This document shows, piece after piece, positions 18,463 to 27,603 of a stretch of 64,000 nucleotides of DNA. Source of the stretch: Acidobacteriota bacterium (GTDB lineage Bacteria > Acidobacteriota > Blastocatellia > Chloracidobacteriales > Chloracidobacteriaceae); assembly GCA_016208495.1 (NCBI GenBank), contig JACQXX010000056.1, forward strand, positions 124,001 to 188,000. The letters are read 5' to 3'. How positions within the stretch are numbered: the first letter of the stretch is position 1; each line of letters opens with the position of its first letter. The notes beneath the pieces were generated by a model that saw only the letters and a list, made by a program, of their open reading frames with translations, had not been told where the DNA came from and did no database searches. A program made the position numbers and the translations under genes.

Positions 18463-20004
18463 TCACTTGATTCGCACCGTGACACTTTTGGCCTGGCTGC
18501 TATTTCCAGCGGCGTCTTTGGCCTGCACTTGAATGACCCCAGTTGAGGTTTTTGGCAATGAACGGGGAACGGTCCAGGAAAAAGTCTGAGCATTCCCGGC
18601 CAGCCCACTCACAATGACGGTTGAAAAGGTGACTGCGTCGCTGGCATAGCGGAGATCATGCGATTGTACCCCCACGTTATCCGAAGATTGCCAGCCAATC
18701 ACCAGTTCCGGGTCCACTTTGCGTTTCACCCTGGTTTTTGAAAGGGTGACGTTTGTGATGACTGGAGATTGCGTGTCAGGTGGCGGAGGTTCTTCAGCCG
18801 TTCCAATTGAAAATGTTCCTGACCGCCCAGTGATTTCGCGACCGGTTGAGTCAACGGCTTCTATTTCCACATAGGCTTCATTGGCGATTTTTCCAGCGGG
18901 CAAGGCGACCATAAATCGTCGAACGTTTCCCGAAAGTCCCGAGGCAATGAGTGACTCAACCAGCGCGCCATTCCGATTTTCAACCAGTGTCAGAGTTTGG
19001 GTGGTCAAAACGGTTTGATTAGGGAGCACCATCCATTCAATCTCCAGTTGAGTTGTCGCGCTGGTGTTCACCTCAAGCCCCGAAGCCGGTGATCTCATCA
19101 CAAAGCGAGGATCCGTGATTTTATTCGTGTCAGGGCCGACATAAATCATTGTCAACTGGTTGCCCATTGTGACGATACCTGGATCTCCGCCCATGGTGTT
19201 GGTAAAGGTTGGCGCTGTCCATTGAAACCCATCCTCGGAAAATGACCACCAGCTCCCACGACCTGAGCTGGTCCCATAAAACCGCATGCCGTTTTGAACC
19301 GCCACCAGATTTCCAGTCCAATTGACTCCATTAACAGAAGGAATGGTTGTGGCCTGGGTGAAGTTTAATCCATCGGTTGAAATCGCGTGTAAGGCGCCAT
19401 CTTCGGGCCGCCCGGCGGGTGCACACAGATGCCACTGCTCGCCAAGCTGGAGCACCGCACAGTCAAACAGTCGTTTCCCTTCCACGCCAAACCGGATGCC
19501 TTCTTCAAATTGATAGTGAATGCCATCACTGGAAATCGCTGAAAAGAATGCGGAAACCGGTATTTCCCCGCCAGGTTGACCGAGCAGGTGCGACGTGTAA
19601 TACAGCCGAAATCGGCCATCCGGCAGCACGACCAGGGTTGGGTCGTAGGGCCGTTGTAAATTTGATGGAAATCCCTGGATTTGAACTGGTTGGGGCTCCA
19701 ACCAGGTTTGGCCGTCTTCCGAGATCATCACCGCAACTTTGTCAAAATACGCCTGATGTTCCGTATCGAGCGGAAACCACTGAAAAACAGCGAGATAGCG
19801 TCCAGTCTTATCCTGGATGACACAGGGAACGCCCGCCCGTTCGGTCAGCAGGGTGGCTGGTTCAAACTGGGTGCCGTCGGTGCTGCGGGTAATCCACAAA
19901 TCACGTTCCCACGGGCCACCTGAGGGGGGTGGCGGTTGTTGACCCAAACAGAGTAAGGACCCAGTCCAAAAACAGAAGAAAAACAGCACAAGGGGAAGTC
20001 TCAT
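18463..20004 (-). CDS. Secreted five-bladed-propeller-like protein with C-terminal Ig-like module
   Basis: Starting at the ATG at 20004, the 513-residue product has a clear signal peptide (RLPLVLFFFCFWTGSLLCLG). The middle part resembles glycosidase-type five-bladed propellers (WITRSTDGTQF, YDPTLVVLPDGRFRLYYTS, DCAVLQLGEQWHLCAP), as in GH43-like or sialidase-like folds. Catalytic residues cannot be assigned safely. The last 100 residues (from about SPVITNVTLSKTRV) form an Ig-like domain also present at the end of the neighbouring beta-helix protein. An in-frame extension of 87 codons upstream lacks coding character and was left out. Confidence 0.7.
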   Translation of the reverse strand: MRLPLVLFFFCFWTGSLLCLGQQPPPPSGGPWERDLWITRSTDGTQFEPATLLTERAGVPCVIQDKTGRYLAVFQWFPLDTEHQAYFDKVAVMISEDGQTWLEPQPVQIQGFPSNLQRPYDPTLVVLPDGRFRLYYTSHLLGQPGGEIPVSAFFSAISSDGIHYQFEEGIRFGVEGKRLFDCAVLQLGEQWHLCAPAGRPEDGALHAISTDGLNFTQATTIPSVNGVNWTGNLVAVQNGMRFYGTSSGRGSWWSFSEDGFQWTAPTFTNTMGGDPGIVTMGNQLTMIYVGPDTNKITDPRFVMRSPASGLEVNTSATTQLEIEWMVLPNQTVLTTQTLTLVENRNGALVESLIASGLSGNVRRFMVALPAGKIANEAYVEIEAVDSTGREITGRSGTFSIGTAEEPPPPDTQSPVITNVTLSKTRVKRKVDPELVIGWQSSDNVGVQSHDLRYASDAVTFSTVIVSGLAGNAQTFSWTVPRSLPKTSTGVIQVQAKDAAGNSSQAKSVTVRIK

Positions 20005-20826
20005 AGAGTGTTTACAGCCTGAATGAAAAGTTGCTTTCCGGTGAAGTTGGAAGAAGGTGGGATGTGTAACGTACAACTGATGGGACGGCTGATTTTGGTC
20101 AAAAAAGTAGGCTGTTCTGCAGTTCCCAGTGATTTCAAAAAAATATTCCCAATTTCTGAAACAATATGTAATGAATTTTTGATTCTCATCACTACTGGGA
20201 CAAGCCAAAAATGGGTAATTCGTTTCTCCACAGGCAGATTGAGTTTTCCTATAGGATCCGAACAATTATGAAAATTATTGATTTGTCACAGGAAACCGGC
20301 GAAGTGTTGCTGGATATGAGCCAGTCATATTGGATCAAAGGATTGATTTTAAACACCATCCACCATCGTAGAGAGAGGGAAGTCCCTTGCAACCAAACCC
20401 TTGTAGTTTCTGCCTCTCCGCTTGTCTGTGATGCCCAAATGGACACAGGTTCAGGCAATGGGACACCGACTGTTGACCACACACTGACCAATCCTAATCA
20501 GGTAACTCGCTTTCAACCGAATCGAACTCACCGCCGTCGGCCCTAATTTTAAATCCTCGTACAGTAGGAATGGAAAGAATCAGGCTGGCATAAAGACAAA
20601 AATATCATTGGCTGAGCTTGAATTTTGATTGAGTGCCATGAAATTGATTTAATTTAGTTTGTGTCTACAGGGGACTACAACCGTGATCTTGAATTGTTCA
20701 ACCCACTCACAGATTCCTGGCATTCTGACCAGTCCTTTATTTTCAGGTTATAGCAGTTTTCAGTTGAATGAAGTACAAGAAATTCTTGAATTCAAATGAT
20801 TTCCAGAGCATATCTGGTAGGTTGTT
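20005..20826. other. Gene-free AT-rich intergenic stretch
   Basis: No convincing gene is visible in this part of the 1.1-kb gap between the divergent beta-propeller gene and the small gene at 21137. Short frames on both strands overlap one another and lack motifs. The right part of the gap holds the mobile element at 20827-21002. Confidence 0.5.
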
Positions 20827-21002
20827 CCTGCTTCTACCGGATTTTGTGTTGGGCCAGGCCGGTGTTGAAAATAAAGGACTTGTCAGTACCACCCGCATGA
20901 GCGGGTGGGATTGGAAGCCATCTGACCCACCCACTGACGCGGGTGGTACTGACTTCCTGGCACTCCTGATTTGTCCGCAACACAAAATCCGGTAGAAGCA
21001 GA
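20827..21002 (-). mobile_element. MITE-like element, copy 1 (about 176 bp)
   Basis: Perfect 24-bp terminal inverted repeats (ctgcttctaccggattttgt at the left, extended by gttg, and its reverse complement at 20978-21001) enclose a second inverted pair, gtcagtaccacccgc at 20882-20896 and its complement at 20939-20953. The whole sequence aligns in reverse orientation with 30966-31141. GTTGTT flanks both sides (20821-20826 and 21003-21008) and may be a target-site duplication. There is no coding capacity, so any mobility would need an enzyme supplied in trans. Confidence 0.82.
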
Positions 21003-21136
21003 GTTGTTCATTTAAGAACTGCTATCGGAAAACGCCATTTAATCCCCCTAAAAAACAACCAGCAGTTTCTGGCATAGTATTTGAACTTGGAAGAGCACCC
21101 ATTCATCAAATTTAAATTGTGAGGTCGCTTGCTTCC

Positions 21137-21421
21137 ATGAGTTTCTTTCAAAAAACCAACCTTCCTTCATCTGAAACGGTAGTTAATCAAACCCAGAACG
21201 TGCTGAATCAATATTTACCCAAAATTCAACATGTGTTTCAGAAACATATCAAACCGGGCGTTCTCACCGCCGCCCAAAATGACAACGTGCTGCAGCCAGT
21301 GTGCAAGCTGGCGTACAGCACGCTTCCTTTTCCCGTCAGATTGATTGTTTCCGAGGATAAATTTGTGGATTTTTGTTTGGCCAACCGGGATAAACTGGTT
21401 GCTCCAGCCGTGGCTATTTGA
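21137..21421 (+). CDS. Small protein of unknown function
   Basis: The 94-residue frame from the ATG at 21137 (MSFFQKTNLPSSETVVNQ) has codon use similar to its neighbours and a plausible soluble composition, with no signal peptide or membrane helix. I do not recognise the family. Its stop overlaps the end of the converging beta-helix gene by 8 bp. An alternative GTG start at 21119 adds six residues. Reality rests on coding appearance only. Confidence 0.5.
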   Translation: MSFFQKTNLPSSETVVNQTQNVLNQYLPKIQHVFQKHIKPGVLTAAQNDNVLQPVCKLAYSTLPFPVRLIVSEDKFVDFCLANRDKLVAPAVAI

Positions 21422-23414
21422 TCTTAAAATTGGCGTTACTGGCGTCTTCACCAGTATTTCCAGCCGCATCACGGGCAACAATTTTGATTCGGGCTTGCTT
21501 GGCTTTGGGTTTACTTTCGGACCAGATGAAAGATCGGGCTGAGCCTTCAAGCCCAGTCACCACGGTGATGGGGAAAGTGGCGCCACCATCGGTTGAAAGC
21601 AGAATCGAATGGGTTGTGACCGCGACATTGTCATCCGATGACCAGTTGATGGCAAACGGCTGGGCAGATTTCACTTTTTCTTTTCCGTTGGGTGAAAGAA
21701 CCGTGACTTGAGGCGGTGTTGTATCGTCCGGCGGTGGCGGTTCCGAATTCAAGACCAGATTGCGGCAAAATTCAGAGGTGTTGCCTTTGTCATCCGTCGC
21801 AGTGGCGGTCAATGCCTGGGCTCCAGCCGGAATCGTGATGGTGACGTTAAAAAGTGTTTCCTTGTCCATATTAAACGACGTCACAAACTGTTTCCCCTGA
21901 CCAAACCCTGATGGATCAGGATCCGCCACAAAAATTTCGACCTGACTTCCCAAATTCGATTGGCCGGTAACGCGGAGTTGAGTACTGGAAATCGTCTCAA
22001 AGGTCTGCAGGGCGGCAAAGTTCATGAGTTCGTTGGCGCCTTCGTCTTCATCACCCAGATCATTGGCGGTGACACCATTGATTCCCAAATCAATGCCTAG
22101 TTCTGCGTTTTTAAAAATGGAGTTGCGTGCAATTCGATTTCTGGTGGTTGGTGAATCCTGAACATTGTTGATCACGCCAACTCCTGCCCGCCGATTAAAG
22201 GCAATCACATTGCCGGCGCCACTCTCATTGCCCCCAACCAGATTGCTGTTGGCACCGTCAAGAAAAATGACCCCAAATCCATCGTTCGCCAAAGCTGTTT
22301 GGCCTGTGGCATCCACCCCGATGAGGTTGCCCTGGATGAGGTTGGCGGTTGCTTTTTCAGTGAAGCCGACAAAGATGCCATTGCGGCCATTGCCTGAAAC
22401 CTGATTCCCTTCGCCTGCGACCAACCCTCCGATTCTATTTGCCGAACCGCCGACCGTGATGCCATCCAATCCATTTGGAATGGCTGTGGTCCCTGTCAGA
22501 TTGGTACCAATCCGATTTCCAGTGACTGTGTTTTTGTCGCCAGTCATCACCAACCCATCACCACCCTGGATGCCTCCATTTCCGGAAATCACATTTCCGA
22601 TGATTTGTGTTTCAAGCCCTTCAACACTGATTCCGGCAATCCTTTGATTCCCAGTACCCGTCACGGCAGCCTCGCCATTTGCCGCCGGACCAATCAGATT
22701 GTTTTGAATCAAATTCCCCTGGGTTTGAAAGCCAGAAACCTGGATACCAATTTCAGTATTTCCAGAAATGACATTGCGCTCCGTTGCGGCGGGTCCACCG
22801 ATCTGATTCCCGTTACTTTCATTGATGATGACCCCGCGCGTGTTGGGAGCGCTTTGGACCCCATCCGGGCCAATCCCAATAAAGCATCCGAAAACTTTAT
22901 TGGACGAAGCCCCTTCACCTTCAAAGGCGATTCCAACAGCTCCATCTCCCCCTCGAAAATTGATGACGCCTAATCCACGGATGGTATTCCGGCTCGTGGA
23001 AACAAGCAGCCCGGCATTGAGGCCACGTTCACCACTGATAAAAATTTCCGGTCCCTGAGGGTTGGTATCTCCCACCATTGTGGTCTGGATGGTGCCGTCA
23101 ATGGTGACATCGCTCGCATTGAGTGCCGGATATTGAACTGGCGGTCGAAAGATGACGGTTCCATTTGAAAAGCCGGGGTCAGTGCGTGGGACATTAAACA
23201 CGATCCGGTTGCCAGAGGTGATTTTGGCCAATGCAAATCGGAGCGAGCCTGGAGTTGGATTGGCATTGTCTCCATTATCCGTGGTGGTGGTCACGACCAT
23301 GTCTCCCTGAGCTGATACCCAGGGAAGGAAGTTGTTCCACAGGTGTGCCGCCAGGGTAACCAACACCAGCACTGTAAAAACACGAAGAACGCGAAAGGGG
23401 GGAAGTGGACGCAT
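21414..23414 (-). CDS. Secreted right-handed beta-helix protein with C-terminal Ig-like module
   Basis: A signal peptide (FTVLVLVTLAAHLWNNFLPW) is followed by a DUF-like opening (TTTTDNGDNANPTPGSLRFA) common in secreted adhesin-like or polymorphic proteins. Beta-helix repeats then run to about residue 450, rich in IGG, NVISGN and GNLIG turns such as NRIGGLVAGEGNQVSGNG. Residues from about 560 form the same Ig-like module as in the product of 18463-20004. The ATG at 23414 is preceded by GGAGG at 5 nt, which decides the start. A surface or extracellular carbohydrate-related role is likely but unproved. Confidence 0.78.
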   Translation of the reverse strand: MRPLPPFRVLRVFTVLVLVTLAAHLWNNFLPWVSAQGDMVVTTTTDNGDNANPTPGSLRFALAKITSGNRIVFNVPRTDPGFSNGTVIFRPPVQYPALNASDVTIDGTIQTTMVGDTNPQGPEIFISGERGLNAGLLVSTSRNTIRGLGVINFRGGDGAVGIAFEGEGASSNKVFGCFIGIGPDGVQSAPNTRGVIINESNGNQIGGPAATERNVISGNTEIGIQVSGFQTQGNLIQNNLIGPAANGEAAVTGTGNQRIAGISVEGLETQIIGNVISGNGGIQGGDGLVMTGDKNTVTGNRIGTNLTGTTAIPNGLDGITVGGSANRIGGLVAGEGNQVSGNGRNGIFVGFTEKATANLIQGNLIGVDATGQTALANDGFGVIFLDGANSNLVGGNESGAGNVIAFNRRAGVGVINNVQDSPTTRNRIARNSIFKNAELGIDLGINGVTANDLGDEDEGANELMNFAALQTFETISSTQLRVTGQSNLGSQVEIFVADPDPSGFGQGKQFVTSFNMDKETLFNVTITIPAGAQALTATATDDKGNTSEFCRNLVLNSEPPPPDDTTPPQVTVLSPNGKEKVKSAQPFAINWSSDDNVAVTTHSILLSTDGGATFPITVVTGLEGSARSFIWSESKPKAKQARIKIVARDAAGNTGEDASNANFKIK

Positions 23415-23451
23415 CGAATCCTCCACGGAATGAAGAATGAAGAAACCACTG

Positions 23452-23540
23452 GTGGTTAGTGGTTAGTGGTTAGTGGTTAGAAATCAACACTTTCGAAGAA
23501 GAGTCAGCCACCAAAAACCAGAAATGAAGAATTGAGAATG
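23452..23540. repeat. (GTGGTTA)4 array with conserved tail
   Basis: Four GTGGTTA heptamers at about 23452-23480 are followed by AAATCAACACTTTCGAAGAAG, the same tail that follows the GTGGTTA array at 6561 and, in reverse orientation, at about 58995. Then come 14-mer units of the ATGAAGAATTGAGA type. It fills the gap upstream of the beta-helix gene. Confidence 0.8.
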
Positions 23541-23568
23541 AAATCAATTCGAAGATAGAAGCTTTTGC

Positions 23569-23616
23569 TTTCTTCAGCCCCAAGCCCTGAGCCCTGAGCC
23601 CGAGGATTTTTCAGCC
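23569..23616. repeat. Left arm of a 41/48-bp inverted pair flanking a gene
   Basis: This 48-bp sequence (agccccaagccctgagccct, then gagcccgaggatttttcagcc) is the reverse complement of 24795-24835, except for one extra 7-nt unit. It overlaps the 3' end of the toroid gene and supplies its stop codon and last ten or so codons. Confidence 0.85.
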
Positions 23617-24788
23617 TTCAACAGAGCCGAAAGACCAAAGAGCATCCAGGTTTGTGACCAGCGAAGATAAGAGATTCGATTAGTGTATAGCGGTGTCTTT
23701 TGAAAGTAAAAGTAACCTTTAGGAGAACGCATATTTTTGAGCGTCCAATCAAGGCACGATTCGAGGCGTTCCTGGGCTAACGCGTCCTGATGCTTCAATT
23801 GTGCCAGTGTCACAAACGCCTGGGCGGCGGCATGGATATCAATCGGATACAGGCGGTTGTGGTAGTACTTTGGCTTCCCATCCGGCAAGAAAAAGAACCG
23901 ACAATAAAAATGAAAGCCCTGGTCAATGGCCTGAGCGGCTTCGGGGAAATCGGCAAACCGGCGAATTTCATCCAGACAGATGAGATTGAACCCGGTGTGG
24001 AAACTGTCAATCCATTGCTGGTTCGAAGCTTCACCATAGGGCCACGAACCATCCTTTCGCTGGTGACGAATGCTGAATCTGGCTGCTCCCATTGCGGCTT
24101 TCCGGAGTGCCGGTTCCTGCGTGAAGGAATACACTCGTGCCAGCAGGGCCGCGCCGAGCAAACTGGCGTTATGCACGCGGGTTTGGTCAAGCTGGGTATA
24201 ACTAAAGCAGAAAGTAGATGGGTCGTGTTGGTCTGGTGTCCGGGCCAGATCTTTGAGAATAAAATCACACGCCTGACGGGCTGTATCGAGATACCTGGTG
24301 TCACCAAACCGCTCATACGCATCGAGATACGCCTGAGCCACAAACGTGGTGCAGACAACGGAGGGTGACCCTTGTGGAACGAAAAAAGCGCGAGATTGCC
24401 AGTCAAACGGGTAGCCCCAGGCGGTGCCGCTGCATCCAGTCGAGCGCATTCCATCAAGTTCGGCGAGCAACGCACGGGCGTGATCTTCAAATCGCTTTGG
24501 AGCCTCGCCTTGTGATGCGGCCCAGGCAGCCCGTCTCAGCAAAGCCCGAACCGCCAGCCCATGTCCTTTTGGATTTGCGCATTTCGCGACACCAACCACG
24601 GATCGGAAATTGATTGGCGAACGCTTGCACAATTGAATCCAGGCAATCCGGGCCAGTTTCCCCGGAAGTGGTATGTACTGCCAGAGGGTGGCATTCAATC
24701 CATCATAAGGATCATGCCCACACCAGTTTTCCTGGATGCAATAGTCGGCCAGTCGGTCAAAATGGTGCTGAACGTCGGTCAGATTCAT
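23574..24788 (-). CDS. (alpha/alpha)-toroid-like protein of unknown function
   Basis: The 404-residue protein (ATG at 24788, MNLTDVQHHFDRLADYC) is helical throughout, with Trp/Tyr-rich and small-residue motifs of (alpha/alpha) barrel proteins: GYPFDWQSRAFFVPQGSPSV, RQACDFILKDL, QRKDGSWPYGEASNQQWIDS and SFHTGFNL. Such folds occur in glycoside hydrolases, lyases and polysaccharide-biosynthesis helper proteins. No reaction can be assigned. Its C-terminal residues (SSGSGLRAWG) and stop are read from a heptamer repeat, so the native end may have been altered. Frame upstream of 24788 runs into the sulfatase-like gene and is probably not translated. Confidence 0.65.
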   Translation of the reverse strand: MNLTDVQHHFDRLADYCIQENWCGHDPYDGLNATLWQYIPLPGKLARIAWIQLCKRSPINFRSVVGVAKCANPKGHGLAVRALLRRAAWAASQGEAPKRFEDHARALLAELDGMRSTGCSGTAWGYPFDWQSRAFFVPQGSPSVVCTTFVAQAYLDAYERFGDTRYLDTARQACDFILKDLARTPDQHDPSTFCFSYTQLDQTRVHNASLLGAALLARVYSFTQEPALRKAAMGAARFSIRHQRKDGSWPYGEASNQQWIDSFHTGFNLICLDEIRRFADFPEAAQAIDQGFHFYCRFFFLPDGKPKYYHNRLYPIDIHAAAQAFVTLAQLKHQDALAQERLESCLDWTLKNMRSPKGYFYFQKTPLYTNRISYLRWSQTWMLFGLSALLKAEKSSGSGLRAWG

Positions 24789-24794
24789 AGTTGG

Positions 24795-24835
24795 GGCTGA
24801 AAAATCCTCGGGCTCAGGGCTTGGGGCTGAAGAAA
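24795..24835. repeat. Right arm of the 41/48-bp inverted pair
   Basis: ggctgaaaaatcctcgggct, then cagggcttggggctgaagaaa, is inverted relative to 23569-23616 and identical apart from one missing heptamer (tcagggc). The two arms bracket the toroid gene. Close relatives occur at 37794, 45140 and 58800. Confidence 0.85.
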
Positions 24836-24888
24836 ATGGGCTTGAATTTGAATGGGTAGTTTTTTCGAACCCGGAACCCGGTTTTTCT

Positions 24889-27201
24889 TCATTCTCCGTC
24901 ATTCTTCTCCGCAGCGCTCCAGCGGCGGTACCGGGGATGCTGTGATTGACGGTCCATCCACTCGCCAAATGCCTGTTTGAGCCGGGCTGCTTCGGCTGGT
25001 CGCTGGTCAATCAAGTTGCGGCGCTCTTCCGGGTCCTCTTTCAGGTTGTACAATTCCCAGGTGTTTCCTTTGGCGTCGTAAATGAGCCGCCATTCAGGAT
25101 GGGTGGTGTCAGTCACCCCCCAGGCCAGAAAACTCGGTTCGGTCAAATTGCGGGGGGTTTCACTGATCAAGAGTCGGGAAGGCGGATTCTGGGCACGCGC
25201 CAGTTGGAGGAGGCTGAGTCCTTGAAAACTAGCCGGAATTTTCACTCCAGCAAAGGCAAGCGCGGTCGAGGCAATGTCGAGTGAGCCGACCGGTGTTTCA
25301 ACGCGGCGGGGTTCAATGCCAGGTGCCCGAACAATCAACGGAACATGGATCTGTTCGCGATAAGGCCGTGACGCATGGAAATATTCACCATGTTCGCCAA
25401 ATGCTTCACCGTGATCGGCGGTGATCATCACGATGGTATGATCGAGCAATCCTGAACTTTCAAGGTAGGAAAACAAGCGTCCCAGGTGAAAGTCGGCATA
25501 GGCAATTTCGCCGTCATACAGATCAATATTCCGACTTCCATAGTTAAACTCTGAATGGGCCTGATACTGGGCGTGCGGATCAGTAAAATGCACCCAGGTA
25601 TAAAACGGCGCCTCAACTTCGCCAGCGTCTTCGTGCTTTTTCAGGAATTCAATCAGTTTGTCGGTCAGGGTTTTGGCATCCGAGGACTTCCGCCCGGTTT
25701 TGATCTGGTCGTCAACATCCATCCCACGGTAAATAATGGTCTTATACACACTCCAGCGCCGATTTTGGAGCAAGTGCCCCATAATCCGTTTGCTCAGGAA
25801 AATGGTCTGATAGCCGTTTTCTTTAAAGGTCGTCGGAAGGTTTGGTGCCGTTGGGTCAAAAATACCTTCGCCATAGCTGGAGGTCGCAATCGAAGAAAAC
25901 GAGTGACCGGTATTGCTGGCCTGAGAGTAGGAGTTCAAAAACAGGAGTCCGCGTGAAGCAAAGCGATCCAAATTGGGCGACGTGCTCCGGTTATAGCCAT
26001 AAATTCCCATATGGTCAGCCCGCAGGGCGTCAATGGAAAGAAAGAGCACATTGCGTTTTGGGGCATCTGGGGCAATGGTTTCCGGGATTCGAAACGCGGA
26101 TAGATCCGGCGCCACGGAAGGAACCGTGACCTTCCCGTCTCCGCCAAGCATATTTTCGTCAATGCCGTTTCCTGGAATTTCCACCGCCAGCGGATTGATA
26201 TTCGGGTTTCGGTCATCAGTATCACCGCCACCTAAAATCGGCGAAAATCCATCCTGGTCAAAATCAATTATCTTTTGAGCCAACCCGACATACTGCCGAA
26301 TCAGCACGCTTCGTCGCCAGATGAGGGCTTTGACATTCTGATTGTGGTCAAATCGAATTCCGGCCCAGCCTGCCAGCAGGATGACCATTCCAACCACAAT
26401 CCACAGGGTTTTAGCCAGGGCCTGATGAAACACACTCAGTTGCAGCAGGAACAGAAACGCGATGGTCAGCAAACTGACTTGCAGGACCGCCAGCGGATTA
26501 TGGAAGGTATCTTCGTAGTAGCCCACAAAATACCGACCATCCAGACCGTAGGCCGCCAGTCCAGCCATCAGCGAAATCAGTCCGGCAATCAGCGCATTGC
26601 GTGGCGAAAGTGAAAAGCGGGTGCGTCGCACAAATGTCTGGAGCAATGCCGTCAAAAGCGCGACGCCGCCCAGGAAAGCAAGAAAGGTGATCAGGTGATA
26701 GCGCGACATTCGCCCACTGAGCGGCAAGCCCTTATCCGCCAGACCATAGAGTAAGTTGACAAAGGGCACATACATACAGTTCGACGCCAGGAACGACACT
26801 CCGCCTAGCAAGCCAAAGTACAGACCAGTAAGCGTTCCGATTTCCACCCAGATCGAAGCTGCGCGAACACGCCGACTGACAACACTCCCCAAAGCTGGTA
26901 AGAGCGCAACCAGCGCCAGGAGCAGCATCGTTCCAAATGCCGAAATGGCGCCAAAGCCCAAAAAGGCAAAGCGTTCCGAGACCGACAGAAAGAAGCTGGA
27001 GAGCGTCAGGTTGCGTTCGATTCCTTCCAAAACTCCAAGTAGGAGTCCTGCCGCGACACCCGCTTTGAACAACCAGAGCCAGACCTGCCCAAAGGCAGGC
27101 GATACTGGTAATTCTTGAGATGTCTCTGGGATATTGGAGGAAGGGGTGTCGGTCATTGAATCGGGTTCAAGTAATGGAGCAATTTCAAGAGAAGAAGGCA
27201 T
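24889..27201 (-). CDS. Membrane-bound sulfatase/alkaline phosphatase-fold hydrolase
   Basis: The first 290 residues hold six or more hydrophobic helices. Residues about 385-750 form a sulfatase-like domain: metal ligand region LFLSIDALRADHMGIYGYNR and ITADHGEAFGEHGEYFHA. The usual sulfatase C/S-x-P-x-R nucleophile motif is absent. The equivalent stretch reads SQASNTGHSFSSIATS, more like the Thr/Ser nucleophile of phosphotransferase branches such as LTA synthases or phosphoethanolamine transferases. It probably acts on an envelope glycolipid or phospholipid, facing the periplasm. It is the gene just upstream of the toroid gene. An alternative ATG lies at 27156. Confidence 0.75.
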   Translation of the reverse strand: MPSSLEIAPLLEPDSMTDTPSSNIPETSQELPVSPAFGQVWLWLFKAGVAAGLLLGVLEGIERNLTLSSFFLSVSERFAFLGFGAISAFGTMLLLALVALLPALGSVVSRRVRAASIWVEIGTLTGLYFGLLGGVSFLASNCMYVPFVNLLYGLADKGLPLSGRMSRYHLITFLAFLGGVALLTALLQTFVRRTRFSLSPRNALIAGLISLMAGLAAYGLDGRYFVGYYEDTFHNPLAVLQVSLLTIAFLFLLQLSVFHQALAKTLWIVVGMVILLAGWAGIRFDHNQNVKALIWRRSVLIRQYVGLAQKIIDFDQDGFSPILGGGDTDDRNPNINPLAVEIPGNGIDENMLGGDGKVTVPSVAPDLSAFRIPETIAPDAPKRNVLFLSIDALRADHMGIYGYNRSTSPNLDRFASRGLLFLNSYSQASNTGHSFSSIATSSYGEGIFDPTAPNLPTTFKENGYQTIFLSKRIMGHLLQNRRWSVYKTIIYRGMDVDDQIKTGRKSSDAKTLTDKLIEFLKKHEDAGEVEAPFYTWVHFTDPHAQYQAHSEFNYGSRNIDLYDGEIAYADFHLGRLFSYLESSGLLDHTIVMITADHGEAFGEHGEYFHASRPYREQIHVPLIVRAPGIEPRRVETPVGSLDIASTALAFAGVKIPASFQGLSLLQLARAQNPPSRLLISETPRNLTEPSFLAWGVTDTTHPEWRLIYDAKGNTWELYNLKEDPEERRNLIDQRPAEAARLKQAFGEWMDRQSQHPRYRRWSAAEKNDGE

Positions 27202-27206
27202 GTCAG

Positions 27207-27233
27207 GGTTCAGGGTTCAGGGTTTCAGGGAAA
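27207..27233. repeat. (AGGGTTC)3 heptamer array
   Basis: tcagggttcagggttcaggg and a degenerate fourth unit form a short 7-nt array just before the sulfatase-fold gene. Confidence 0.75.
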
Positions 27234-27243
27234 TATTTAAGGG

Positions 27244-27477
27244 TTAGTTCATCGAGCAGGAGCCAGGGCCGCGTGGGTCGCCGCACGTTCCGCAAGCGCC
27301 GGGAGAAAAATTGCGGAGTGGCATACTTTGACCACCTTTGGTCGAAACGGCAAAGCGGGAAAGTTCTTTTTCGAGGTTCGAGCTATTGCACGATGGGCAG
27401 ACAGGTTTTCTGTCGCCGCTGACGAGCGCTTCGAAATGATGGTTGCACTCAGTGCAGGTATATTCAAACAGTGGCAT
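27244..27477 (-). CDS. FmdB-family zinc ribbon protein
   Basis: The 77-residue protein opens with MPLFEYTCTECNHHFEAL and continues with VCPSCNS, giving the two CxxC pairs of the FmdB putative regulatory zinc ribbon. A second Cys-rich stretch near the end (ACGTCGDPRGPGSCS) is common in this family. The family was named for a link with formamidase genes, but its function is poorly defined. It is small and cytosolic and lies first in a minus-strand run of four genes. Confidence 0.88.
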   Translation of the reverse strand: MPLFEYTCTECNHHFEALVSGDRKPVCPSCNSSNLEKELSRFAVSTKGGQSMPLRNFSPGACGTCGDPRGPGSCSMN

Positions 27478-27506
27478 AGAGGTTCCTCACGATTGAAAAA
27501 ATAAAA

Positions 27507-27603
27507 CCTGTTTGTAGTCAGTCGTCAGTCGTTCGCTCAATCTATTTGATGGAATTGTTTAACCGTTTTCTGACACGAGGGTTTCATTGCGCATTGGTGT
27601 AAG
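27507..27603 (+). repeat. CTTATACC element, degenerate copy A
   Basis: This sequence can be aligned to the element at 32900-33009 (gtagtcagtcgtcagtcgtt near its left, ttcattgcgcattggtgtaa at its right). Ends are diverged. It abuts the stop codon of the gene at 27604. Confidence 0.6.

Noticed and set aside
20211-20546. Possible small gene (frame with MKIIDLSQETGEVLLDMSQS from 20268)
   Set aside because: The second half is low-quality sequence with unusual composition, no family is recognised, and the ribosome binding site spacing is poor.
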